A DNA stretch of 64,000 nucleotides from Diphasiastrum complanatum (taxonomy: Eukaryota; Streptophyta; Lycopodiopsida; Lycopodiales; Lycopodiaceae). Of the stretch, positions 1-10,843 are shown in pieces. The notes below the pieces were generated by a model. The model saw only the letters and a list, made by a program, of their open reading frames with translations, was not told the DNA's origin and searched no databases. The position numbers were made by a program, and so were the translations under genes. Numbering within the stretch: position 1 is the first letter of the stretch; every line of letters starts with the position of its first letter. The stretch lies in contig CM055094.1 in the NCBI GenBank assembly GCA_029204225.1, positions 9,711,234 to 9,775,233 on the forward strand, in the 5' to 3' direction.

Positions 1-1385
1 ATGGTCTTCATTTTGAACTTTCAGAGATGGTAGTTACTTCCACCGAGTCTCTCGATGACAGAAGAACTAGAAGGTAGATCCATTTTGGTTGAGTGAGATC
101 GTTGATAGATACAACGATTTCATAATACTGTTGGTTGCGCGCTTGCTAGAACAACGACTTGGTAGAGACAAGTCTTGATAATCCGCAGACATTGTGTAGA
201 TTACTGAACTGTGCACTCTAGTGTAGATACCATGTCGAAAATCAGTGGGTTGTGCGGAAGCTGGGAGCGAGCTAGGTGAATGGATCGGAAATGCAACAGT
301 CAGCAGCAAAATAGTTCAAATGAAGGAATCAAAAAATGCGCAATGGAACAACAATTGTAGTGGGACAAAATTTACTGATTAATATCAACAAATGAGTACA
401 ATCGCATGAAGTTATAACCTGGTTGAGCATGATAACGCTGGCTACAAAGTGATAACTCTGATCGTTGTGTGTGATAACACATGCAACAAAACAATCTAAA
501 TGAATTGATAAAAACAATTATCAGAAGTTTTAGATATCAGATGATCAGAAGAATCTCTGAAGTAGATCAGAAGTAGTTTTTTTATGAAGATTCTAGGATT
601 AGATATATAGAAAATATCTACAACTAATATCTTCTACAGCTATTACAACCGCCTCAGACTGTACAATGTAGGCGAATTTCCAATGCGAAGTCGTTGGATC
701 AGATTTCTGACCGACAGTGTTCGAAAATTACATAGGTTCCGATTTTATACAAAGGATCGAAAAATATGTACTGGTTCGAAGAATATGCTATGGGTCAAAT
801 TTTTCGAGGTCGAAAAAATTAGACCCGATACATGTTCGAAGGTGCTCAGATAATTTAGTATAGGTTCGAAAAAATTCTGAACCGATCCGACCCGACCCAA
901 GGTCGGAATTTTCCTGCTAAGGAAAAACTCAAGCCTTCTATTTTCTTGGTTTTGTAAAATTTCAGGATGCTCACTAACAAATGGATTTGAGGCTGAGCAT
1001 CAAATTCCAACAATGCAGAGTTAAAAGAAGTAAATTGTTGTAGCTTTAATGTAAATGCCTAGTCAAATCATGGTTTATTGGATTAGCTAGAGTTAGTCCA
1101 TTGCATCCAAACTGTTCAATGTTTCAAAATTTTGCTTACACAATGACTCATCCTGATTGTCAGGCAACAAACATTATTTTTTTTCTCACCATTATCAAGA
1201 GCAATAGTGTTTTGTGATTGTAGCGTCAAATTCCTATAATATTCATACCAAAAATGTACAATTCGTAAGAGCCGTTTTATATTGATATCCGGTGCATATG
1301 AAAAAATGCAACTACTTGGCTAATACCTAGTGTAACTCCCAACTTATTTCAGTCAATATTCCTGAAATTTGCTACGTTACCAATA
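1..1385. other. Spacer without recognisable gene
   Basis: Short open frames in both strands have no recognisable domain. The sequence is AT-rich, with homopolymer runs. The only structure I see is the repeat cluster annotated at 716-907. I find no splice-bounded exon, tRNA box pair or transposon domain here. Confidence 0.5.
716..907. repeat. Cluster of degenerate GGTTCGAA-type repeats
   Basis: The words TTCGAAAA, GGTTCGAAGAA, GTTCGAAGG and GGTTCGAAAAAA recur every 35-60 bases, interleaved with GGGTC/GACCC words. The cluster ends in a short dyad (CCGACCC...GGTCGG). It lies in otherwise AT-rich sequence. The CCGACCC...CAAGGTCGGA ending resembles part of the CpG-dense block near 25100. I assign no function. 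Confidence 0.4.
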
Positions 1386-1485
1386 CCCATAACCATTGAT
1401 TCTCACCAAAATCTTCACATATCTTGATCCGGTGGGTATCACAAATAGTGAGTACCCATGCAACACTAAAGAACACTCATCAAAA
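1386..1485. repeat. 100-bp direct repeat, copy A
   Basis: This 100-bp unit is repeated without gaps at 7062-7161, with about four substitutions by eye. The LTR element at 1491-7061 lies exactly between the copies. The simplest reading is an older tandem duplication whose junction was the insertion site. Confidence 0.85.
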
Positions 1486-1857
1486 CCCATTGTGAAAAAT
1501 ACAGATCCTAAGTGGATCTAAACTCCAAGATCATTGGCTTGAATGCTTGCACTCCAAACTACATAAGCTAGGAATTGGCAACACATTCTATGCTACCTAG
1601 AATGCAAAGAACTTGATCAAAAAGCATTTATCACAAATGGAAACTTCCATAAACATCAAGTGCGGCCCAAAATAGCATTATACAGTCCATAATACATCAG
1701 CCTACCACTTTTGGAAAGCACCTAAGATCATACACACAAAGCTTGAACTCAATCACTACACAATGCCAACAATGGAAGAAGAACCCAATAGAAAAATCTC
1801 TCATTAAGCAAATGAATACAATGGATCTGCTCCAACCTGTTTCTCCACGGCCTACCT

Positions 1858-1869
1858 GCTATATATAGC
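1858..1869 (-). promoter_or_regulatory. TATA-like palindrome in 3' LTR
   Basis: The sequence GCTATATATAGC is self-complementary and is followed by GA/CT-rich DNA. The same motif lies in the other LTR at 6782-6793, where it would drive element transcription on the minus strand. The assignment as the LTR TATA box is inference from position and motif. Confidence 0.55.
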
Positions 1870-2044
1870 TGAGAGAGATGACTCTCTCTCCTCTCTCTAG
1901 ACCCTCCTTACCTAAAATATGCCCTATATAGGTAAAATTGGCATATATGTCCAAAATACATGAAAATGGACTCATTTCGAAGGTCTTGAAGTTTGACACT
2001 TCTTCATACTGAAAAAATACACTTACTAAAAATATCTAGACCTG

Positions 2045-2060
2045 TTTCACACGTGTGAAA
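2045..2060. promoter_or_regulatory. 16-bp palindrome with G-box core
   Basis: TTTCACACGTGTGAAA is a perfect dyad around CACGTG, the core bound by plant bZIP and bHLH factors. It is preserved in the other LTR at 6969-6984. On the minus strand it lies upstream of the TATA-like motif, as expected of a U3 enhancer. Confidence 0.5.
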
Positions 2061-2137
2061 AGTCAGATCCTAAACTATGTGCCATTTTTAGCAATTTTGG
2101 CCTAAAACTAGACAAGGAAATGTTGACAATTTTCACA

Positions 2138-2150
2138 CTCCCTCTTCAAC
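2138..2150 (-). other. Polypurine tract of the Gag-only element
   Basis: On the minus strand the bases before the 3' LTR read GTTGAAGAGGGAG, a purine-rich plus-strand primer. The same tract (AGTTGAAGAGGGAG) precedes the 3' LTR of the related element at 52021-52034. The ORF stop codon ends right at this tract. Confidence 0.8.
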
Positions 2151-5100
2151 TTAACTTGCTAGTTTTACAACACTACTTTGTTCCAACTTAAGAATGATCT
2201 CCATCATCAGAATAGATCTCTTCTCAAGGATCCTAATATGTACAAAATAGGACACAACATAATTGATATAGATAATAGTGTCCATATAGGATGCTTCACT
2301 ATTTCTTACATCAATTTTACATAGAATCATAAAAATGGTACATGTAAAAGAACATAGAATCTCAATTAATGAATTCCTCCATGTATCCATCTCTGGTTTC
2401 TCTGTAAAATAGCAGCAAACAAGTTGTAAATGAAAGTGATCAACAAGTGTTTGCATGCCTCCTCCACATTTCACTATACATATAGTGAATGCAACATGTA
2501 TCTCCATGAATGAACTTCCATCACCACCTTGCCTTTGTAGATCTTCAATCCATGAAAGCCTTTGAGTGAATGAATGCCAAAAAGATGTGTTCCCTACTCC
2601 ATTTGAATGACCAAAACCTGAACTTGAAATACTTGAAGTACCTCCACAAGATTTGCACACAACGCTTGATCCTACAATGTCAACAAGTTGCCAATTTGCC
2701 AACACTAGAATACTAGATCTTGAACTTTGTTCAAAAGAAAACATATTGACCACTTCAATACCTTTCAAGATCTGAATGAATTCATGTACTTGATCATACA
2801 AACCAGCAATGATAACTATTCCATCTCCAAGATCCAAAGGATGCAAAACTATGGAACTAGTTTTATTGAAATTTGACAATTTCAACACATTGACATAACA
2901 ATGTTCATACATGAGATTAGGCAAGTGAGGTAGAGTAAGAAGACACTTCCTTGCAGCTCCAAAGACCTTACTTGAACCTTCAAGAACCTGTAAAAACAGA
3001 TCCAAAATGCCTTGACCATTTGTCTCTTCTTTGATGCTTTTCACTAGCTTCGAATTGCCACTTGTCTCTTGGTGTTGATGAAGCAATCCAAGATCAACCT
3101 CTTGATCTTCCAATAAGACATCAAAGATCTTGCATATGTGAACATCTTCAGATCTGAAACTCTGAAGATACTCCCTCTCAAACACATGATTAAGATCCCA
3201 CAAGATCTCATCAATGCTCAAATTTGACCCTTCACTATAGTTAGTGAAAACAATGCCACCATCATAAACCAAAAGATAGATTCCAACATTTCCATTTAAC
3301 ATGAAGTAGAGTAGGTGAAGATGAGTATCAAACCTAATCAAAACAGCCCTCTTGAGTTCATAACAAACCTCAATAAGCTCACCAATGATATCTCCCTTGC
3401 CTTGAAGAAGTTGCCACTTGAGTTGCTCCATGTAGTCTTCTTCAACCAACCTTTTGTCATCTTGACCATGAATGAACAATCCACCACAATCATAGAATGC
3501 TTTGAGTTGATGAAGAGATGTTAGATCCATGCTTTGGATCTTCCCAAGAACCACTCTTCCATTGCCCTTTCCTTCACAAGACTCCCTCTTAATGCTAGCA
3601 CCACAAAAGTTAGAAACCTCCCTCTTGATAGTTGCACCATAAGAAGTAGAAGACTCTTGAATATTAGAAGCCAAGAAAAGAATCCTTAGTACCTTCAACA
3701 TAAGAGTGATTGAAGTACTCTCTCTTTTCAAACATGAACTTCTACTCAATGATTTAGGTAATGAGTCATATGATAATGATTCTTCCTCACTATCGTTCAT
3801 AAAAACATCATTCAAAGTACATCCTACTTTGAACACTTCACATACTTCTCTTCCTTTTGACTTGTGATCTCCCTCACCAAGTCTCATGATAGAAACTTTT
3901 GATCTACTCTTTTTATGAAGAAATGTGACACCACTTGTTGCACAAATGACTTTATCACAAAAAGATGTAAAAGAACCATTTCCTTCAAGCATGCTCAAAG
4001 CACCATCATCTTTTCCCACATGATTACATACATCAATATGAAAAGAATTAGAAGAACAACCATCTTCTTGCAAAGAATGACACTTAGCATCTCCATCTTT
4101 TTCCATATGAACAAACAAGTCATTAGCAACAATCACTTCCAAAGAAGAATCTTCATCAACTCCATTGATGAAGTTAGCTCCTTCCTTACCTTTTCCATTT
4201 TTGCACTTGCCATCTAGCACCATTGAAGAACCAACAAGCCTTGGAAGTCCATGAGTAGAAGAGTACAAACATGATGCTAATTTAGCTCCACATGACTCCA
4301 TATGACTAGTAGGTAACACTAGTGCATCTTCAAGATCCAATGGATCCAAAAAATTGACCATAGATTCACCAAAGCTTGCCAAGTTAGCACAACAATTATC
4401 ATCTCCAAGAAGTACATTAGATCTCAACCTAGATCTAGCATTTTGTTTCTTATGGCATTCATTTGCAAAATGTCCTTTTATCCCACAATAAAAGCACTTG
4501 AACTTTGACTTATTGTTCTTAGTAGAAGAGGAAGAGGAAGAGTGATCATCATGATCAAAGTTACCACCTTTGGACCATTTCCCTTTGCCTTTACCTTTGC
4601 CCTTGAATTTGCCTTTTGTGAAGAAAGCCTCTTCACCTCCACCTTGCAAGGATGCACCATCAAGCTTTGATTGCAACCTATGTTCTTCAGCCAATAAGAT
4701 TTCTTGCAAGTCAACCACACTTGGCAAGACTCTTTGAATGGCAAAACTTTGCACAAGGTTAGCATGTTCATTTAGCAAACCATTCAACATAACTTGGACT
4801 ATTTCACCATCTTTTATGTTCTCATCAATGCATGCTAAATCATCACTTAGGGACTTAACTCTCAAGATAAATGCATGAGCACTTTCACCCTCTCTTTGCC
4901 TACTAGAAAATATTTGTCTCCTTAGGGTCAATACCCTAGATGTGGACTTTGATTCAAAGAGCTTCTTTAAGGCATTCCATGCCTCACTTGCACTTTGACA
5001 CTTTCCAACTTCCTTGAGAAGTTCATTTGTAACATTCATTTTAATGATATGAAGAGCCCTTTTGGCCTTCTTATCAAACCTTTGTTGCTCTTGAAGTGTG

Positions 5101-5243
5101 AGAGGTCTCTCTTCAAGTTCTGCAACTATGTCCATGAGTTCATTCAACTCAAGTAAGGACTCCATCCTCACTTTCCAAGTAGAGTAGTTTGATGAACTCA
5201 ACCTTTCACTAGACTCTAGCATGATCCCACCATTGGAAGCCAT
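2151..5243 (-). CDS. gag: Gag polyprotein with long unrecognised C-terminal extension
   Basis: One open frame of 1030 codons fills the internal region from the leader to the polypurine tract. Residues 15-195 have the Copia-type Gag (UBN2-like) pattern: NYSTWKVRMESLL near 19-31, then a long helical region with SASEAWNALKKLFES. A Lys/Gly-rich stretch at 210-226 leads to a CCHC zinc knuckle (C250, C253, H258, C263). Residues ~270-1030 have no protease, integrase or RT motif that I recognise. The related element at 49383-52279 preserves matching pieces (IRFDTHLHL near 633, DG-SFMEIHV near 910) and stops where this frame has residue 935. The last ~95 residues may therefore be read-through of a lost stop. 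The first ATG fits, since the Gag similarity begins immediately after it. Gag would package the element RNA; the role of the extension is unknown. Confidence 0.85.
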   Translation of the reverse strand: MASNGGIMLESSERLSSSNYSTWKVRMESLLELNELMDIVAELEERPLTLQEQQRFDKKAKRALHIIKMNVTNELLKEVGKCQSASEAWNALKKLFESKSTSRVLTLRRQIFSSRQREGESAHAFILRVKSLSDDLACIDENIKDGEIVQVMLNGLLNEHANLVQSFAIQRVLPSVVDLQEILLAEEHRLQSKLDGASLQGGGEEAFFTKGKFKGKGKGKGKWSKGGNFDHDDHSSSSSSTKNNKSKFKCFYCGIKGHFANECHKKQNARSRLRSNVLLGDDNCCANLASFGESMVNFLDPLDLEDALVLPTSHMESCGAKLASCLYSSTHGLPRLVGSSMVLDGKCKNGKGKEGANFINGVDEDSSLEVIVANDLFVHMEKDGDAKCHSLQEDGCSSNSFHIDVCNHVGKDDGALSMLEGNGSFTSFCDKVICATSGVTFLHKKSRSKVSIMRLGEGDHKSKGREVCEVFKVGCTLNDVFMNDSEEESLSYDSLPKSLSRSSCLKRESTSITLMLKVLRILFLASNIQESSTSYGATIKREVSNFCGASIKRESCEGKGNGRVVLGKIQSMDLTSLHQLKAFYDCGGLFIHGQDDKRLVEEDYMEQLKWQLLQGKGDIIGELIEVCYELKRAVLIRFDTHLHLLYFMLNGNVGIYLLVYDGGIVFTNYSEGSNLSIDEILWDLNHVFEREYLQSFRSEDVHICKIFDVLLEDQEVDLGLLHQHQETSGNSKLVKSIKEETNGQGILDLFLQVLEGSSKVFGAARKCLLTLPHLPNLMYEHCYVNVLKLSNFNKTSSIVLHPLDLGDGIVIIAGLYDQVHEFIQILKGIEVVNMFSFEQSSRSSILVLANWQLVDIVGSSVVCKSCGGTSSISSSGFGHSNGVGNTSFWHSFTQRLSWIEDLQRQGGDGSSFMEIHVAFTICIVKCGGGMQTLVDHFHLQLVCCYFTEKPEMDTWRNSLIEILCSFTCTIFMILCKIDVRNSEASYMDTIIYINYVVSYFVHIRILEKRSILMMEIILKLEQSSVVKLAS

Positions 5244-6402
5244 GATTCTAATGTTTCTTCAACTTTTAGGTTCTGTCCTAAAGCACTTAGCACTCACTTT
5301 TCTCTCAACAAATGATAGATAAAGAGATCTATGAAGATTTAGGACCCTAAAACACTTCTATCTTGAACCTAGATGGTTTCCAAGCATAGAAAGGAAGATT
5401 GAAACACATGCAACACTTTGCACACACTAAGAATGGATTACAAAATCAAACCAACCTGAACACACTCTTGCTTAAGCTCTCAAACTTTCCAGCAAGTGAC
5501 CAAATCAAGTTATGGTGTGAAGAGTTACTTGCATTCTTAGAAAATACCCAAAACTAGGATGCCAAGATTACCTAGTAATGAACAAACTTGATCAACATAT
5601 GATCAACACACTAAGATATTGATTCAACCTGTAAAACCACATGTAAACCACACTTCTAAAAGTTTATGAACTCCAGCAAGTGATAAATACAAGATTTAGA
5701 GGTGAATGAATGAGCACACTTAGTGAATCACAAGACTAGCTTCACTATCTTGTCAAATCTTGGTGTTTAGATGTAGATCTAAGATCACTTCACATGAGAA
5801 TGTTCCTCAACCTGTTAAGAACCTGAAAACACACTTGCATAATGGTTAACACCTTCCAGCAAATGCTCCAATCAAATTACATAAGGAGAGTTACTTACAT
5901 GCTCAACAAAGTACACCAAAAATTATGCCAAAATTGATGACAATCTTTACAATATGCTCTTCACAATGGAGCTTGCAATATGTTCACCCAAAAAGGGGAT
6001 CTTTCATCCAAATGGGAGCTTTGCTCAGCCTTTAGGAGAATTACAACTCACTCAAAAGAGCATTTGTCATCCACTTAAGGAGAAGTTTCATCCACTTAAG
6101 GAGAGTGTTCATCCAAGAATGGAGATTGTCAACAATAGGATTGAAAAGAACATTGTTAATATTGAATATGCACAAGCCTCACAATCACAAATGATTAGGT
6201 GTTATGATCTGATCCAAAATAGTTTCTTTTCAGCCTCTGATCTTCAATAGACCTGAAATATGCTTTTGATCCACAAGTTCAACTCACAAAACAAAGGTTA
6301 GTAAGATTTGATCAACAAAGCAATGCAAAATCATGCTAGAACTTGATCAAACATCCAAATATCACCAAAAATGGAATACTTACTGTAAATAGAAGCCAAC
6401 CA
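5244..6402 (-). other. Untranslated leader of the Gag-only element
   Basis: This 1.16-kb stretch separates the primer binding site from the gag ATG. It contains short dispersed repeats (CATCCACTTAAGGAGA-type, 6068-6110) and several cAACCTG-plus-CCAGCAA modules that recur at roughly 170-190-bp spacing (near 5450-5490, 5625-5680 and 5815-5860). No protein domain is recognisable; the small plus-strand frame at 5954-6250 is made of the repeats. Confidence 0.6.
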
Positions 6403-6414
6403 GCTCTGATACCA
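6403..6414 (-). other. Primer binding site (initiator Met tRNA)
   Basis: On the minus strand TGGTATCAGAGC immediately follows the CA end of the 5' LTR with no spacer. This is the classical complement of the plant initiator-Met tRNA 3' end used by Copia-type elements. It sets the element orientation. Confidence 0.93.
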
Positions 6415-7061
6415 TGTGAAAAATACAGATCCTAAGTGGATCTAAACTCCAAGATCATTGGCTTGAATGCTTGCACTCCAAACTACATAAGCTAGGAATT
6501 GGCAACACATTCTATGCTACCTAGAATGCAAAGAACTTGATCAAAAAGCATTTATCACAAATGGAAACTTCCATAAACATCAAGTGCGGCCCAAAATAGC
6601 ATTATACAGTCCATAATACATCAGCCTACCACTTTTGGAAAGCACCTAAGATCATACACACAAAGCTTGAACTCAATCACTACACAATGCCAACAATGGA
6701 AGGAGAACCCAATAGAAAAATCTCTCATTAAGCAAATGAATACAATGGATCTGCTCCAACCTGTTTCTCCACGGCCTACCTGCTATATATAGCTGAGAGA
6801 GATGACTCTCTCTCCTCTCTCTAGACCCTCCTTACCTAAAATATGCCCTATATAGGTAAAATTGGCATATATGTCCAAAATACATGAAAATGGACTCATT
6901 TCGAAGGTCTTGAAGTTTGACACTTCTTCATACTGAAAAAATACACTTACTAAAAATATCTAGACCTGTTTCACACGTGTGAAAAGTCAGATCCTAAACT
7001 ATGTGCCATTTTTAGCAATTTTGGTCTAAAACTAGACAAGGAAATGTTGACAATTTTCACA
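6415..7061 (-). repeat. 5' LTR of the Gag-only element
   Basis: This copy matches 1491-2137 over its full 647 bp. It contains the TATA-like palindrome (6782-6793) and the G-box palindrome (6969-6984). It ends next to the CCCAT target duplication. Confidence 0.93.
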
Positions 7062-7161
7062 CCCATCACCGTTGATTCTCACCAAAATCTTCACATATCT
7101 TGATCCAGTGGGTATCACAAATAGTGAGTACCCATGCAACACTGAAGAACACTCATCAAAA
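7062..7161. repeat. 100-bp direct repeat, copy B
   Basis: This is the gap-free partner of 1386-1485 (about four substitutions). Its first five bases, CCCAT, are also the target site duplication of the LTR element. Confidence 0.85.
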
Positions 7162-8704
7162 AGCTCACGCATACTAGTAGCATTAAGTTTAGTACTATTG
7201 TTTCTTGGCTCGCCGGCAGTTGGTCCCTCGCCTCTGGCAATGAGGTGACTCAATTGAGACTACATAATTGAATCCCATGTCACTCTGCACTAGAATGGTG
7301 TATGGACTAATGGGTGTGCATCAGGTTGAGGACGACTTGCGAATGTGGGCTTGAGGTTGTAGCCACATAACCGCGGGCAAGGGTGACCTTGCTCTACATT
7401 TTTGTCATTTCAACGCAATCCAAATGGCTCCATGGTTTGTCCGACTTCAGCTTAGAGCTGAGTAGGAGCAGCTCATGGGGGGACTGCACCCCACAATAAG
7501 CCTGTGCACCATCTATGTACGGCACAGTAGCCTTGTCACGTTGGAGGACACATCCTAGATGTGGCGGCAAAGCCACTAGAAGCTTTTGTGTGGGTGAGAA
7601 TCTCACATACGCTCCATGACGACATTGGGACAAGGCCACTAGCATTAGGAACTAAACCTTGACACGTCTTCGGTCAATATCTGAGTCCCATTTGGCTTTC
7701 ATACAAGTAAAAACAGTTGCTTCAAGAAAAATAAGAATTCTTTCTAATTTCTGAGACGGCCCATCTTTCGACATAAATTGTTCCATATATGATTGGCATA
7801 ATATACACAGTTGACGATTTGGTACACATTTGCACACGTAACACATTGCATAGGACCTCAATTTAAGCACCATATCCTATTGTCTTATTCTTGCAAAATG
7901 AAGTAAATGATTGGGTGTAATTGATAGGGTAGCCATGCTACAAGCTTATCTACCACAAGTACTAATTTGAAGATGTTATTAAGGTTACTCAAACTTTTTC
8001 TGCATGTTTCTAGCATAGCTACATGGAGATGAGAAATGAATCTCAAATAGATGTGATCGATGGATGCCCAGATAATGGTGAAAAGATGACTCGAAGCAAG
8101 ACACTGAGACATAATAGGGAATAAAGGTTCAAAATTATCAAAATAGTTAAAGATGATGCAAAGAGAAGGAAAACTCCAAATATGTACTGTAAATCTTCCA
8201 GAATGCCAACTTACAATCATAGATCTTTGTTTGCTGATATTGAACATTCTTTTATATGCTTACAATAACTTCAACACAAATTTATCTCAATACAGATTGT
8301 TTCCTTCAAACAGTGCTTCTTTCATGTTTGAGGAGTGATTATTGTTCTGTTTGCCATTTAACATGGATAATCTGGTAAGCAAAAATCAAACTGAAAAGTC
8401 AGAGACAAATTAAGTTTTTGTTCTCATGAATACTTTTTAGTCTACATCCCTTTGAAGTGACTTCTACACACAACAGTACACTTGAGGCTGTGAAGATTTT
8501 TTGTATCAGCCTTTCTCACAAAAATCATCTTCCCAAAATAATGTGTTGAAATGTTATCTCACAGCATGTTTGTTTCTTAGTTTATCTCAAAAAGGACAAT
8601 GAAATGGCCATACTTTCAACAACTCTAGTGTAAAAGAAGCATAAAGCTATCTACACCAAATTAAATAATTTTAAGAAACCTAATGCAATGCCCATTCAGC
8701 TGGT
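7162..8704. other. Spacer without recognisable gene
   Basis: The small frames here carry no recognisable domain. Positions 8340-8700 lie just past the stop of the candidate exons at 8705-9167 on the minus strand, so part may be their 3' untranslated region. Confidence 0.35.
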
Positions 8705-9167
8705 TTACTTCCGCGCTGAACTTATTGGAGCTTGTGCCTTTGTTCCATCATCAGCCCTGCACCAACAAAACTTTGAAACTGGTTTATTCCTTCAGAGTTT
8801 TGTAATATATACCACGAAAATAGTGAATGCCAATAAAAGATCACATTGTTGGCGAATCCGATAAGAACATGGCATCCAGATCAATGTGCTAACAGTATAG
8901 TTGAGTACCTAAAAAGAAAAAATCAGCACTTACCTTAATATTGCTGGCACAGAAATCTCAGGTTCCTTGCCCTTTAGGTCGACTGGAACAACCTCACCAT
9001 TTACACTATTGTTCGTGCTTTCAGGATCACAGGAATTCTTTTTGAATCCAAATTGCAGATCTTCTCCAGGTTCAAGAAGCGTCAAAAGTGGATACTGTCC
9101 ATTGCAAGAATGAAAATAAACATGTGTGAAGTAAGGAGTACGACTTGAGAAGCCCATATCCAGTGCT
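8705..9167 (-). CDS. Two candidate terminal exons of an unrecognised gene
   Basis: On the minus strand an open exon at about 9167-8934 ends at a consensus donor (AAG|GTAAGT). The second exon, 8756-8705, follows an acceptor (GGTGCAG|G) and keeps the frame to a TAA stop. The joined frame contains PYFTHVYFHSCNGQ, LEPGEDLQFGFKK and ends in QAPISSARK. I do not recognise the family. The upstream boundary is uncertain; an AG lies at 9168-9169. The support is a good donor, a good acceptor, a maintained frame and non-repetitive composition. It could be a host gene whose upstream exons lie beyond the transposons to the right, or a gene fragment. Confidence 0.4.
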
Positions 9168-9239
9168 CTATTTGTTACAGGAGACCAGACAAACCAGGTG
9201 ATATGCAAAAAGTCAAAACTTGAAACAACCCTCAAACAT

Positions 9240-10529
9240 CAAGATGCATGCATATTCTGCATGACAATAAGACAAAGCAGGTCTATATACAGTTTTGAAG
9301 CACAACCTAGTAGCTCTCGTGCCTGTTAAGGAGAAAATTTAACATAAATTAAGAGTTTTTAGATGAAAATCGTTACCCTCAAACCTAAAGCTTTCCTATA
9401 CAAGTTGACAATCACTTTGTCAATGTACTCGTCATTCCGGAGGTCGTGTTGTAGTGGGTAGGGCATTCAAGTTGCGTGGCAAGCAAGATCAATGAACAAA
9501 GAATTTTGGTAAGTGTAGGCCTCAATTTTTTAAAGTGATTACATTGAGCTGTAGGCAATGAAATCAAGCAGTTTCGGGTTCTGGACCACTTTCTCCATGC
9601 CCACGATAATTCCTACGGTGTTAGTTTCAGCCATTACAAACGTGCCTATCAAGATTTGAATGCCTCACCGAAAATCCATGTTTTTTTTAATTTGACTATT
9701 TTTTGTGAAATAACCTACAGACATCTGATTGAGGAGATGTTTGAATCTAGACTGCATTTGTACATGTTGAACTCCTACGTTGTTAGTTTCACCCGACATT
9801 GTCAATTCTGAAAGTTCCAATTGTCAAACCCTAAATTCATGTGTTTTTTTGCCCTAATTGTGAAGTTATCTATAAGCATCCAATTGAGGCGAGGTTTAGA
9901 TGTATTTTCACATGCCCGCAGAGACTCCTATGCTATTAGGTTCATCGGTCGTCGTTCATGGTGGTAGCTTCAATCACATGTGCTTTTTGGCCCTCGCTCT
10001 GATCTGATTTGTAGGCATTCGATTGTGGTGCGGTTTGGAGCTACACTATGTTTCTTGGTGCTTACCAAAATGACTGGGATGTCTGCTCTAATGAGTAACA
10101 AGCAATGCAACGTTTTCAACTGGATTCCAACTTTAACACGTTAAATAGAAGGATTTAGAATTTTTTTTGGATCCTTTCTTGTCGCAATTGTTGTGAGCAA
10201 TTTAATGTAGTATAACACATATGCAGATGTTTAGGGTTTGGATATTGTACTGAATATCTGCATGTTTGTTTCTTTTGCAAGACCCCGATTGCCGGTAGAG
10301 GCCTTTGGTTCGAGGTTGATCTCATAGTCAGATCTAACTAGAGAAAGGGGCAAAGATCCAACATTTGACACTCCACACTCAAACACACCCACAAACCACC
10401 CATCTGTGAAGTGTGCTAGACCACAAGTGCCCTATGTACAATAGAGAGGGGTTAGGCCCCCACCAGCTAATCTTGGAGCATTGTGGGTGACAAAGAGTGC
10501 TACATGTCCAATGTACCCAACAAGTTGGT
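9240..10529. other. Spacer without recognisable gene
   Basis: No domain, LTR or exon pair is supported. The text around 9570-10060 has loose internal repetition (CTACGTTGTTAGTTTCACC and similar phrases near 9615, 9775 and 9930), suggesting an old diverged duplication of roughly 160 bp. Confidence 0.3.
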
Positions 10530-10843
10530 CGATTTTTCTACAAATGCGACATTCCCTTTGCCATTGTTGACATCTAGGCCTTCATGGAGCTTATGACATT
10601 GGACGCATCACTAGATTCTCATGGAGGCCTCCCAGGAGAGAGGCATTATGAGGGAGCATGCTCCGTCAGGAGGAGACCATTAGGCAGGAGCTGAGTTCTA
10701 TTCGCATAGTGTGGCAGAGGTAAGAATCGTGCCTCCTTAAAGTTTTTGCGTATGTTTCATTTTGAAAGCATCGTTATTTTTGCATATGGCTGATGGATGT
10801 TTTGTGGCAAGTATGGACGCACAATATTGAGTGATGGATGGAC
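10530..10843 (+). pseudogene. hAT (DUF659) transposase relic, N-terminal part
   Basis: Plus-strand frames give TTTCTACAAATGCGACAT-encoded residues (FYKCDIPFAIVD) and, just before the Gypsy insertion, ILSDGWT. Both match the spacing of plant hAT-like DUF659 transposases, where the second is the ILSDGWTD motif. Frameshifts and stops interrupt it. The reading continues at 16092 after removal of the inserted element. The protein would bind DNA ends and catalyse transposition, but this copy is dead. Confidence 0.65.

Larger units (their letters stand above)
1491..2137 (-). repeat. 3' LTR of the Gag-only element
   Basis: This copy matches 6415-7061 over 647 bp with about two substitutions. It ends TG...CA. 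Within it are the TATA-like palindrome at 1858-1869 and the G-box palindrome at 2045-2060. Confidence 0.93.
1491..7061 (-). mobile_element. Gag-only LTR retrotransposon (TR-GAG-like), young
   Basis: Two 647-bp LTRs flank a 4.3-kb internal region read on the minus strand. The ends are TGTGAAAA...TTTTCACA. The 5-bp target site duplication CCCAT is at 1486-1490 and 7062-7066. A primer binding site matching the initiator-Met tRNA end follows the 5' LTR, and a purine tract precedes the 3' LTR. The LTRs differ at about two positions (near 1771 and 2100), so insertion was recent. The internal region carries one long frame, Gag plus an unrecognised extension, and no protease, integrase or reverse transcriptase. 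It resembles the known class of non-autonomous terminal-repeat elements carrying GAG (TR-GAG). Mobility would depend on enzymes from an autonomous Copia-like element. Confidence 0.9.

Noticed and set aside
771-870. GGTTCGAA words resembling the tRNA B box
   Set aside because: No A box, acceptor stem or cloverleaf can be placed; the words belong to a repeat cluster.
3915-4217. Plus-strand frame of 100 codons
   Set aside because: It is a shadow of the Gag-extension gene on the other strand.
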